Positions 1 to 6,453 of a DNA stretch of 27,587 nt are shown here, one piece after another. Within the stretch, counting starts at the first letter, position 1; every line of letters begins with the position of its first letter. This DNA comes from Bacteroidales bacterium UBA5226 (lineage in GTDB: Bacteria; Bacteroidota; Bacteroidia; Bacteroidales; UBA932). Below the pieces are notes generated by a model. It saw nothing but the letters and a program-made list of their open reading frames with translations, ran no database searches and was not told the DNA's origin. The translations under genes were made by a program, and so were the position numbers. The stretch is taken from NCBI GenBank assembly GCA_002409325.1, contig DHUU01000015.1, positions 7,192-34,778 of the forward strand, in the 5' to 3' direction.

Positions 1-696
1 ATCTATGATTCTGACCAGATTGTCTATGCTTCCGGCTTCGTACACCTGCTTGTTTGCCGGTGTGTTTTCCGTGCAAAAATTGAATATCTGGTTGCGCAGG
101 CAATGACCTTCCTGCAGGACCCACAAATGTTGCAGCGGCAGTTCGGTAGCCGAGAGTTCCTTTTTATGATAATTGGGATCGGAAGGGGCAACGTAAGCCA
201 GGAATTTTTCATAATAAAGAGGGATTTCCAGCAGGTCCGGATCCAGGAGCGGTGTGGCCAGAAGGCCCATGTCTATTTTTGCCTCTTTCAGATCGCGGAC
301 GATTTCATCGGTCCGCATTTCCAGAATACTGACCTGGGTCAGGGGATAATCCTTTTTGAACAAACCTATGAATTGAGGAACAATATAGGGAGCCACCGTA
401 GGAATGACACCCAGGCTAAAGCGGGTGTCCAGGCTTTCTTTCCCTGCCTGTACCAGTTCCTGCACCTGCATGGCCTGCTTTAATACCAGACGCGCCTGGT
501 GAATAATCTCTTCTCCCAGGGGTGTAGGCTCTACGGGGTGTTTAGAACGGTCAAAGATCCTGACATCCAGCTCTTCTTCAAGACGGGTTATCATGGCGCT
601 CAGGGTGGGCTGGGATATACCACATTCGCGGGCGGCTCTGACAAAATGCCTGTAACGGTCCAGGGCTACAATGTATTGGAGTTGTTGTAACGTCAT
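1..696 (-). CDS. oxyR: OxyR, peroxide-sensing LysR-type regulator (3' end missing)
   Basis: LysR-family activator of peroxide defence genes. Reading leftward from an ATG at 694-696, 232 codons stay open to the window edge, so roughly the last 70-80 residues are missing. An N-terminal winged helix-turn-helix (about residues 1-60, starting MTLQQLQYIVALDRYRHF) is followed by the LysR effector domain. Near residue 207 the motif GHCLRNQIFNFC carries two cysteines nine residues apart, the same spacing as Cys199 and Cys208 of E. coli OxyR, which form the H2O2-induced disulfide. The divergent neighbour is a peroxiredoxin, the expected target. A -7 box (701-708) ends only 4 bases before the ATG, and an OxyR-like dyad overlaps it, which suggests autoregulation. 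Family and redox motif are clear; the symbol follows from the cysteines plus context. Confidence 0.93.
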   Translation of the reverse strand, partial: MTLQQLQYIVALDRYRHFVRAARECGISQPTLSAMITRLEEELDVRIFDRSKHPVEPTPLGEEIIHQARLVLKQAMQVQELVQAGKESLDTRFSLGVIPTVAPYIVPQFIGLFKKDYPLTQVSILEMRTDEIVRDLKEAKIDMGLLATPLLDPDLLEIPLYYEKFLAYVAPSDPNYHKKELSATELPLQHLWVLQEGHCLRNQIFNFCTENTPANKQVYEAGSIDNLVRIID

Positions 697-700
697 TAAA

Positions 701-708
701 CAAAGATA
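701..708 (-). promoter_or_regulatory. -7 box of the oxyR promoter
   Basis: Read on the minus strand this is TATCTTTG, a full match to the Bacteroidota -7 consensus TAnnTTTG. It lies 4 bases upstream of the oxyR ATG, so transcription would begin at or very near the start codon. No clear -33 TTTG is seen at the expected spacing. Confidence 0.55.
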
Positions 709-744
709 TAGAAATAATCTATAATTATATAAATAAAATCTGTT
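708..744. promoter_or_regulatory. Candidate OxyR operator between oxyR and peroxiredoxin
   Basis: ATAG (708-711), seven bases, then CTAT (719-722) exactly matches one dyad of the OxyR operator ATAG-N7-CTAT-N7-ATAG-N7-CTAT. The second dyad, expected at 730-744, is poorly conserved (TAAA and TGTT). The site overlaps the oxyR -7 box and lies directly upstream of the peroxiredoxin -33 element at 743-746, the usual geometry for self-repression and target activation. The surrounding DNA is very A+T-rich, so chance cannot be excluded. Confidence 0.45.
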
Positions 745-774
745 TGATTAATATTTTTGTCTGCCTTACCTTTG
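743..774 (+). promoter_or_regulatory. Promoter of the peroxiredoxin gene
   Basis: A -33 TTTG (743-746), 20 bases, then TACCTTTG (767-774) match the Bacteroidota consensus TTTG-N19-21-TAnnTTTG in both elements and in spacing. The predicted start near 780 gives a leader of about 50 bases before the ATG at 829. It is the best-formed promoter in the window. Confidence 0.7.
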
Positions 775-828
775 CATCAGTAAACAGAGATAAGAAACAA
801 TAAATAACAATAATAAACTCAAAAAACC

Positions 829-1551
829 ATGGAAAACGTGAACAGTTCAACAAAATCATATTCTATCCCCAGAATCGGGGAACCCGCACCTCAGTTCAAA
901 GCCACTACAACGCAGGGAGACATCAACTTTCCGTCTGACTACAAAGGAAAATGGGTAATCCTTTTCAGCCACCCTGCAGACTTCACACCAGTATGTACGT
1001 CTGAGTTCATAACCTTCGCTTCTATGGAGAAAGATTTTAAAGAGCTGAACACCGAACTGGTGGGATTGTCTGTGGACGGTCTTTACAGCCACATAGCATG
1101 GCTCAGGACCATCAAGGAGAAAATCCAATATAAAGGCATGAAAAACGTAGAGGTTAATTTTCCTCTCATTGAGGATATAACCATGGAAGTAGCCAACCTT
1201 TATGGCATGGTTCAACCTGGAGAGAGCAACACTAAAGCAGTTCGCGCCGTCTTCTTCATTGATCCCAAAGGCATTATCCGTACCATCATTTATTATCCTT
1301 TATCCCTTGGCCGTAACTTTGATGAGCTCAAACGTGTCCTTATAGGACTTCAGACAGCCGATGAATTCAAGGTGGCACTGCCTGCCGACTGGCGTCCCGG
1401 AGATGACGTGATAGTTCCCACAGCCGGGACATGCGGCCAGGCAAAAAGCCGGATCGAAATTCCCGAAGAAGGTGTCACATGTTACGATTGGTTCTTTTGC
1501 ACCAAGAAGCTTGAGAAAGAAAAAATTGAGAAAGCTTTAAGAAAGAAGTAA
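829..1551 (+). CDS. Peroxiredoxin, Prx6 subfamily (240 aa)
   Basis: Thiol peroxidase that reduces H2O2 and organic hydroperoxides in the cytoplasm. The peroxidatic cysteine is Cys56 in HPADFTPVCTSEF. After the thioredoxin-fold core comes a long C-terminal arm with Cys202, Cys218 and Cys224; the last two sit six residues apart in CYDWFFC, as in archaeal Prx6-type enzymes such as the Aeropyrum peroxiredoxin, where this pair takes part in the catalytic disulfide cycle. The 240-residue length fits that long-arm group rather than AhpC (about 190). The ATG at 829 follows an A-rich leader without a Shine-Dalgarno sequence. The gene is divergent from oxyR, has a good promoter and an OxyR-like site upstream, and ends in a terminator hairpin, so it is probably a single-gene transcript. 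Confidence 0.95.
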   Translation: MENVNSSTKSYSIPRIGEPAPQFKATTTQGDINFPSDYKGKWVILFSHPADFTPVCTSEFITFASMEKDFKELNTELVGLSVDGLYSHIAWLRTIKEKIQYKGMKNVEVNFPLIEDITMEVANLYGMVQPGESNTKAVRAVFFIDPKGIIRTIIYYPLSLGRNFDELKRVLIGLQTADEFKVALPADWRPGDDVIVPTAGTCGQAKSRIEIPEEGVTCYDWFFCTKKLEKEKIEKALRKK

Positions 1552-1585
1552 AATCAGAGTTTGAAAAAGTTAACGAAAGCAGCAG

Positions 1586-1616
1586 GCGCGTATGGATTGT
1601 CTATGCGCGCTTTTTT
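1586..1616 (+). terminator. Rho-independent terminator after the peroxiredoxin
   Basis: Arms at 1586-1593 (GCGCGTAT) and 1603-1610 (ATGCGCGC) pair over eight positions with one G-U wobble around a 9-base loop, followed by six T. It begins 35 bases after the peroxiredoxin stop codon. Confidence 0.85.
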
Positions 1617-1627
1617 ATTTAATTTTG
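1596..1627 (+). promoter_or_regulatory. Possible promoter of the [2Fe-2S] protein gene
   Basis: ATTG (1596-1599, three of four to TTTG), 20 bases, then TAATTTTG (1620-1627, full match to TAnnTTTG). The -33 element would lie in the loop of the preceding terminator and the -7 box right after its T-tract. The region is A+T-rich, so the match is suggestive only. Confidence 0.4.
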
Positions 1628-1643
1628 ATAAAAATTGAAACTC

Positions 1644-1835
1644 ATGGAAGAAGATTACCTGATCTGTTATTGCAACGAAGTGAGCAAAAGCACCATCGTA
1701 AATGCCATCAAGAAAAAAGGACTAAAAACGGTAGAAGAGGTGGGTCATGAAACAGGAGCCGGGCAGGTATGCGGTCAATGCCAGCCCGACATCCAGAAAC
1801 TGCTTGATGAGATCAACTTAGCAGGGACTTCATAG
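1644..1835 (+). CDS. BFD-like [2Fe-2S]-binding protein (63 aa)
   Basis: Small bacterioferritin-associated-ferredoxin-like domain. Four cysteines in the order CYC near the N-terminus and CGQC about 33 residues later (QVCGQC) match the Fer2_BFD fold, which holds one [2Fe-2S] cluster. Such proteins mobilise iron from bacterioferritin or act as small electron carriers or cluster-binding modules. The ATG at 1644 is preferred; an in-frame TTG at 1635 would add only three residues. The 3' end overlaps the convergent dehydrogenase gene by 23 bases. Location next to the OxyR/peroxiredoxin pair fits an iron or redox stress role, but the terminator between them argues for separate transcription. The physiological partner is unknown. 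Confidence 0.85.
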   Translation: MEEDYLICYCNEVSKSTIVNAIKKKGLKTVEEVGHETGAGQVCGQCQPDIQKLLDEINLAGTS

Positions 1836-2619
1836 CTCTTGCCACCAGTTTACTGGCCAGACCGGGACTTATGCGGTAAAAAAGATTCAGCATCATGGAA
1901 TCTTTGCCCGCAAAGATCCTTTGTTTTCCCTTTTCCATCCCGTCTATGATGATATTGGCTGCCTTGCCGGCCGCCATGGGTCTGAAGCGTAGCTCTTTTT
2001 CCCGGGTAGAGCGCGGTAATTCCAGTCCCGAATTGACCAGGATATTTGTATTGATAGCCCCTGGAAAAACAATAGAAACATCTACCGGTGTCCCGGCAAG
2101 TTCCGATATAAGTCCTTCTGTAAGGAGTTTGAGTGCAGCCTTGGTTGCACCATATATGGATTGTCCCGGAATGGGGATGAAACCCCCCATGCTGGCCACG
2201 TTCACAATATGGGCCGAGGGGCGTTTCAGCAGGTGTGGCAGGAACGCTTTGATCATATATAAGGCGCCAAAGAAATTCACATGGCACAGGCGTTCTATCA
2301 CCTGCAGATCCAGATCGTTGACCTTGACAAAAGGCTGAACGATTCCGGCATTGTTAATGATGGCATCAACGGCACCATGCCGTTTGATAATCTGAGCGGG
2401 TAGTAAATCCACCGCTTCTTTATCTCCAATATTTATCGTATGAAGAGAGAGCCGTTCCCTTACGGCTTCATCTGCCAGTGCTTTGGTTTGTTCCAGTGCC
2501 TGGCCATTAATGTCCAGGGCTGCTACCTGGCTTCCCCTGCGCAGCAGGGAAAGAACCAATTCCCGGCCAATACCGTTACCCCCACCGGTTACTACGATCA
2601 CTTTGTCTTTGACTTTCAT
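1813..2619 (-). CDS. Short-chain dehydrogenase/reductase (268 aa)
   Basis: NAD(P)-dependent oxidoreductase of the classical SDR family. The Rossmann cofactor motif TGGGNGIG is at residues 11-18 and NNAG at 89-92. The catalytic set is Asn115, Ser143 and Tyr156 with Lys160 in YGATK. Asp36 at the end of the second strand (AALDIN) suggests a preference for NAD over NADP, which is inference. After the core, the C-terminal region (about 190-268) carries a basic/hydrophobic tail ending FYRISPGLASKLVARAMKSL, perhaps membrane-associated. Substrate cannot be told from sequence; lipid- or acyl-directed SDRs of this length exist. The gene is monocistronic, divergent from the DUF1460 gene, and overlaps the [2Fe-2S] protein gene at its 3' end. 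No clear -7 box was found for it. Confidence 0.92.
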   Translation of the reverse strand: MKVKDKVIVVTGGGNGIGRELVLSLLRRGSQVAALDINGQALEQTKALADEAVRERLSLHTINIGDKEAVDLLPAQIIKRHGAVDAIINNAGIVQPFVKVNDLDLQVIERLCHVNFFGALYMIKAFLPHLLKRPSAHIVNVASMGGFIPIPGQSIYGATKAALKLLTEGLISELAGTPVDVSIVFPGAINTNILVNSGLELPRSTREKELRFRPMAAGKAANIIIDGMEKGKQRIFAGKDSMMLNLFYRISPGLASKLVARAMKSLLS

Positions 2620-2673
2620 AATGTTAGGGTAATAAATAATTATATAATGATTGCATCAATAATTGTACCATAG

Positions 2674-2690
2674 CTGATTCTAAAAATCAG
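2674..2690. repeat. 17-base inverted repeat next to a -7 box (operator-like)
   Basis: CTGATT (2674-2679) and AATCAG (2685-2690) form perfect 6-base arms around a 5-base spacer. The repeat lies in the divergent SDR/DUF1460 region, two bases before the TATATTTG box at 2693-2700. No T-tract follows, so a protein-binding site is more likely than a terminator. Confidence 0.4.
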
Positions 2691-2692
2691 GT

Positions 2693-2700
2693 TATATTTG
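2693..2700 (+). promoter_or_regulatory. -7 box upstream of the DUF1460 gene
   Basis: TATATTTG matches TAnnTTTG and ends 4 bases before the ATG at 2705, implying a leaderless or nearly leaderless mRNA. No -33 TTTG is seen at the usual distance. Confidence 0.45.
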
Positions 2701-2704
2701 CCCT

Positions 2705-3616
2705 ATGAAAAGAACCATTGTTTATTTGTGCTTATTGTGGACCCCGCTGGTGTCCGCTGCGCAGGCCCCGAGCCTGCCTTCCTCTCAGATAAGGGTTACC
2801 CCGCAAGACAAGGCTGTCTATGAAAAGGTAATGGAGGTTTTGTCCCCTGTAGGGGAAGAGCCCATGCCGGTGATGGTCATGAAAGCGGCAGAGGCCATGC
2901 TGGAAACCCCTTATGCAAGTGGAACGCTGGAACAGGAACCGGAGATGCTTACGGTTTCACTGGCCCGTACAGATTGCATTTTATTGGTAGAAGCGTGTGT
3001 GGCCATGGCGCAGACTGCCCGGCAACAAGACCGCAGCTTTGATGCTTTTTGCCAGAACCTGCGGCAATTGCGTTACCGGGATGGCCGCGTTGACGGGTAC
3101 GCCAGCCGTATCCATTATACCAGTGAGTGGATCCTGCAGGCACAGGCACGAGGACTGGCCACCGAGGTGAGCGGAAATATTGCCGATACACCCCTGGAAC
3201 AACACTTTTCCTATATGTCGGCTCATGCGGACAAATACCCGCTCCTGGCTTCAGATCAGGAACTCGTGGCCCGGATAGCTGTAATGGAAGAGCGTCTTGG
3301 ACGGGAAGAATACTTCTTTATACCCAAAACAAAGCTTGAAAGCAACCTGGACAAGATCCGACACGGGGATATGATCTGTTTTGCGACCGGCATTCAAGGG
3401 CTGGACATCACGCATGTGGCATTAGCCTACGAGTATTATGAATGTGAGCACGACTGCTGCCCCGATGGACGCGGGTGCTCCAATGGACAGCGGCAGTTGG
3501 GGTTCCTGCATGCCTCGTCAAAAGAAAAGAAAGTAGTGGTGGACAAAAAGACACTAACAGGGTATGTCAACGGATTGCCTTCCTGTAACGGGATAAGGGT
3601 TGTCAGGTTTTTTTGA
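2705..3616 (+). CDS. Secreted DUF1460 protein, NlpC/P60-like amidase (303 aa)
   Basis: Matches the DUF1460 family, annotated as N-acetylmuramoyl-L-alanine-amidase-like cysteine hydrolases with an NlpC/P60-type fold that act on cell-wall peptides. A signal peptide is visible at residues 1-20 (basic KR, hydrophobic core, VSAAQA), so the protein is exported. The probable catalytic cysteine is Cys91 in RTDCILLVE. The probable histidine is His237 in GLDITHVAL, after HGDMICF, and the family motif LHASS follows at 268-272. Between HVALAYE and LHASS lies a cysteine-rich insert with Cys247, Cys251, Cys252 and Cys258 where I expect only a short turn in relatives. The start is set by the signal peptide. 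The 3' end overlaps the convergent ATPase gene by 14 bases. Exact substrate is unknown. Confidence 0.85.
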   Translation: MKRTIVYLCLLWTPLVSAAQAPSLPSSQIRVTPQDKAVYEKVMEVLSPVGEEPMPVMVMKAAEAMLETPYASGTLEQEPEMLTVSLARTDCILLVEACVAMAQTARQQDRSFDAFCQNLRQLRYRDGRVDGYASRIHYTSEWILQAQARGLATEVSGNIADTPLEQHFSYMSAHADKYPLLASDQELVARIAVMEERLGREEYFFIPKTKLESNLDKIRHGDMICFATGIQGLDITHVALAYEYYECEHDCCPDGRGCSNGQRQLGFLHASSKEKKVVVDKKTLTGYVNGLPSCNGIRVVRFF

Positions 3617-5171
3617 TCCATTCGACCACACTTTCTTCCCAGCTTCTGTCCGGGACCGGGGCAGAATCTTTCTTGCGGCAGAATATGGTCACCTCATTTT
3701 GGGCCAGGGCCATGAGCCGGTCATTAAGAGCTTCTTCTTCTTCCCTTTTTTCAAACCAGAAGGCATTGTATTGGTCGTAAGCTACTGCTACACGGATGTC
3801 AAAGGCCCTTGCCAGGTCAACAAAGGCCGGCATGTTTGACTTGTCTCTCACAACCAGGATGGCCACATCCATCGTGTCATAATCCAGACCCAGCCTGGTT
3901 TCATGATCTAACAGGATCTTCTTTTGCTGTTCGTTTTCCACCAGCAGCACTTTGCCGGTGAAAAATATTTCGTTCAGCTCACCTCCTGATAACATGTTGC
4001 TTAAGTCTGCCTTTAATTGTGAGGCATTGTCGCAAAGAGGGGCTTTTACGCGCGTTCCGTTCCCGTAGTTTGAAACGATCCTGACCGAGTCAAAATCCTG
4101 CAGGGAAACAAATTGGGGAGAGTGGGTTATATAGATCACCTGGTTGTTTTTACCCATATTCTTCAGTGCCTTATAGAGGTTGCGTTTCATGCGCGGGTCC
4201 AGGTACAGTTCGGGTTCTTCAATCATAAAAATGAAACCCTGGCTTTTTTGCTGGTTGTACGCGTTGAGTATGGACAAAACAATGGCGTTCTGAACCCCTT
4301 CTCCCTGGGCACTTACCGGGGTGAGGCGGTCTCCTTCGTAAAGGTACATTTCCAGCGACTTATAAAAATTTTGCTGTATGATGGGATTAAAAAAGATTTC
4401 CCAGCGGTTATACTCTTTATTTACAGAATGACCCAGGTAATCCATCATGGATTTGTGGATGGTTTCCTTGAAATTGGAAAAAGCCCCGGTCCGCAGGGTG
4501 ATCATGGCTTCCTGGATGCATTGGTCAAACCATTCCTTACGGGGAACCTGTGTTTCCGTCCCGTCTGAGTTCATGATGGAAATGGTATTGTCCTCCCTCA
4601 TAAAATCCTTGTTGATTTCCTTGAGCAGGCCGTTGAGCAATGTCTGACGGATATCGGAGCGGGAATGGGTGGTGATCCTGTCTGTACGGATATATACCAC
4701 CGGGATCTTTTCACGGATTTTTTCCAGGGGGCAATCGAGCGGGGTAAAAAGGTGTGAACCGCCCATCCCGTTACTATCGGACAGGACCTGAACTATGCGG
4801 TCGTCTTTTGTGAGGCAGTATTGTTCCAGGGTGCGCTTGCCCTTGTCGGGCCCGATGATATTGTATTTATATATAAAACGGATCTTATGGATATAGGCTG
4901 GTTCACCTCCTTCAAAGGGAATGTGTTCAAACGGCTGGTCAAATTCTATCTCCACATCAATATTTCTTTCCGGATCCTGACAGTATACGTCTTTCTCGGT
5001 AAAGACCCCGGGCAGGGAATTTTCCTGTCCCAGGATCTTGTTGATACACCATAAAATGTTACTTTTCCCGGAATTGTTAGGACCTATAAGTGCGGTCATC
5101 TGGGAAAAATCAATTTCAATGGTGTCCTTAATGGATCGGTAATTAGTAATTCGAACCTTTTGAATTTTCAT
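3603..5171 (-). CDS. OLD-like AAA ATPase with degraded Toprim domain (522 aa)
   Basis: ABC/SMC-type ATPase of the OLD (overcoming lysogenization defect) group. Seen: an N-terminal strand pattern typical of RecF/OLD proteins, Walker A GPNNSGKS at 30-37, signature-like SAQGEG at 287-292, Walker B ending IEEPEL at 317-322, and the switch histidine in ITHSPQF around 348-354. The C-terminal part lines up with the OLD Toprim nuclease domain (VLLVEN at 408-413, KSNMPAF at 444-450, VAYDQY at 463-468), but of the usual acidic residues only Glu412 and Asp466 remain, so nuclease activity is doubtful. OLD proteins are known in phage defence and DNA processing. This one has no UvrD-like partner and starts 12 bases after the DUF1015 gene, so it is probably co-transcribed with the serine genes. 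Role unknown. Confidence 0.85.
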   Translation of the reverse strand: MKIQKVRITNYRSIKDTIEIDFSQMTALIGPNNSGKSNILWCINKILGQENSLPGVFTEKDVYCQDPERNIDVEIEFDQPFEHIPFEGGEPAYIHKIRFIYKYNIIGPDKGKRTLEQYCLTKDDRIVQVLSDSNGMGGSHLFTPLDCPLEKIREKIPVVYIRTDRITTHSRSDIRQTLLNGLLKEINKDFMREDNTISIMNSDGTETQVPRKEWFDQCIQEAMITLRTGAFSNFKETIHKSMMDYLGHSVNKEYNRWEIFFNPIIQQNFYKSLEMYLYEGDRLTPVSAQGEGVQNAIVLSILNAYNQQKSQGFIFMIEEPELYLDPRMKRNLYKALKNMGKNNQVIYITHSPQFVSLQDFDSVRIVSNYGNGTRVKAPLCDNASQLKADLSNMLSGGELNEIFFTGKVLLVENEQQKKILLDHETRLGLDYDTMDVAILVVRDKSNMPAFVDLARAFDIRVAVAYDQYNAFWFEKREEEEALNDRLMALAQNEVTIFCRKKDSAPVPDRSWEESVVEWIKKT

Positions 5172-5183
5172 TACAGTGATATA

Positions 5184-6425
5184 TCAGAAGTTGTGTATGG
5201 CCAGCCCGCTGCGGAGCTTGGGTTCGAACCAGGTGGTCTTTGGGGGCATGATGTTACCGGTGTCGGCAATGGTGATCAGTTGCTTCATGGTAACGGGATA
5301 CAGTGCAAAAGCGGCAGCCATTTCACCAGAGTCAACGCGGTCTTTCAATGCGCCCAGGCCACGTATTCCACCTACGAAGTCTATGCGTTGACTGGTCCTC
5401 AGGTCTTTGATGTTAAGTAATTTGTCAAATACCAGGTTGGATAGAACCGTAACGTCCAGGGTGCCAATGGGGTCGTTGTCATCGTAAGTGCCGGGGCGTG
5501 CCGTAATGGAATACCAGCAACTGTCCAGGTACATGGAAAAATTATGCGGGCGCTGGGGTACATACGGCTGTGTGTTGTCGCACAGGCATTCCACCATGAA
5601 GTCTTTTGAAAGTGCCTGGAGGAAGGTCTGGGGTGCCATGCCGTTCAGGTCTTTGACCACACGGTTGTAATCGATGATTTTCAGGTGGCTTTCAGGGAAT
5701 ACCACCGTCATGAAGTAGTTGTATTCTTCCTCTCCGGTATGGTTTGGATTCATGGCTTTGCGTTCCGCTCCCACCAAGGCGGCAGCTGCGGTACGATGGT
5801 GCCCGTCGGCCACATAGAAAGCCGGAACAGCGGCAAAAAGGGTGGTGATGCGACGGATGTCTGCATCGTCACTGACAGGCCAGAAATGGTGGCCGAACCC
5901 GTCGGGTGCCACAAAATCGTATTCGGGCTTGGTGCTTACGATCTTTTCTACGATCCTGTTTATTTCCGGAACGTCGTGATAGGTAAAAAAGACGGGTTCA
6001 ATGTTGGCGCTCTGGATACGTATATGGATCATCCGGTCTTCTTCCTTGTCTTTGCGTGTGAGTTCGTGTTTTTTGATCAAGCCAGCCGTGTAGTCTTCTG
6101 TGTGCGCACAGACAACCAGCCCGTACTGGGTGCGGCCTTCCATAGTCTGAGCATAGACGTAGTACATTTCTTTGGGGTCTCTGACCAGCCATCCCTGTTG
6201 TTGCCACCGCTGAAAATTCTCAACCGCTTTGTCATAGGCTTCTTTGGAATGTTCGTCCACAAAGGGATCAAAGTCAATTTCCGGTTTTGTAATGTGCAGC
6301 AACGATTTTTCTCCGGCTTCGGCTTTGGCCTCGGCCGAATTCAACACATCATAAGGGCGGGCTGCCACTTCTTCCACAAATTTTTTGGGTGGTCTGAGGG
6401 CAGCGAAAGGTTTTATCTTTACCAT
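5184..6425 (-). CDS. DUF1015 family protein linked to serine biosynthesis (413 aa)
   Basis: Full-length DUF1015 (COG4198) protein. Conserved blocks are visible: RPYDVL at 23-28, KKHELTRKDKEEDR at 118-131, VADGHHRTAAA at 205-215, VGGIRG at 351-356 and MPPKTTWFEPKL at 393-404. It is soluble, with no signal peptide or membrane segment. It is the third gene of serC-serA-DUF1015 (28 bases after serA), an order I know from other Bacteroidales and some Firmicutes; this strongly suggests a role in serine or phosphoserine metabolism. The DGHHR motif resembles the phosphate-binding motif of the ParB/sulfiredoxin superfamily, which includes free-serine kinases (SerK, SbnI); that link is inference. The ATPase gene follows after 12 bases. 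No enzymatic activity can be assigned from sequence. Confidence 0.9.
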   Translation of the reverse strand: MVKIKPFAALRPPKKFVEEVAARPYDVLNSAEAKAEAGEKSLLHITKPEIDFDPFVDEHSKEAYDKAVENFQRWQQQGWLVRDPKEMYYVYAQTMEGRTQYGLVVCAHTEDYTAGLIKKHELTRKDKEEDRMIHIRIQSANIEPVFFTYHDVPEINRIVEKIVSTKPEYDFVAPDGFGHHFWPVSDDADIRRITTLFAAVPAFYVADGHHRTAAAALVGAERKAMNPNHTGEEEYNYFMTVVFPESHLKIIDYNRVVKDLNGMAPQTFLQALSKDFMVECLCDNTQPYVPQRPHNFSMYLDSCWYSITARPGTYDDNDPIGTLDVTVLSNLVFDKLLNIKDLRTSQRIDFVGGIRGLGALKDRVDSGEMAAAFALYPVTMKQLITIADTGNIMPPKTTWFEPKLRSGLAIHNF

Positions 6426-6453
6426 AAGTGATAGCCTTGTGTAGTGGTACGTC

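Noticed and set aside
3603..5171. OLD-like ATPase as part of a Gabija-type or other named phage-defence system
   Set aside because: No UvrD-like helicase, reverse transcriptase or other defence gene is adjacent, and the neighbours are serine-biosynthesis and cell-wall genes.
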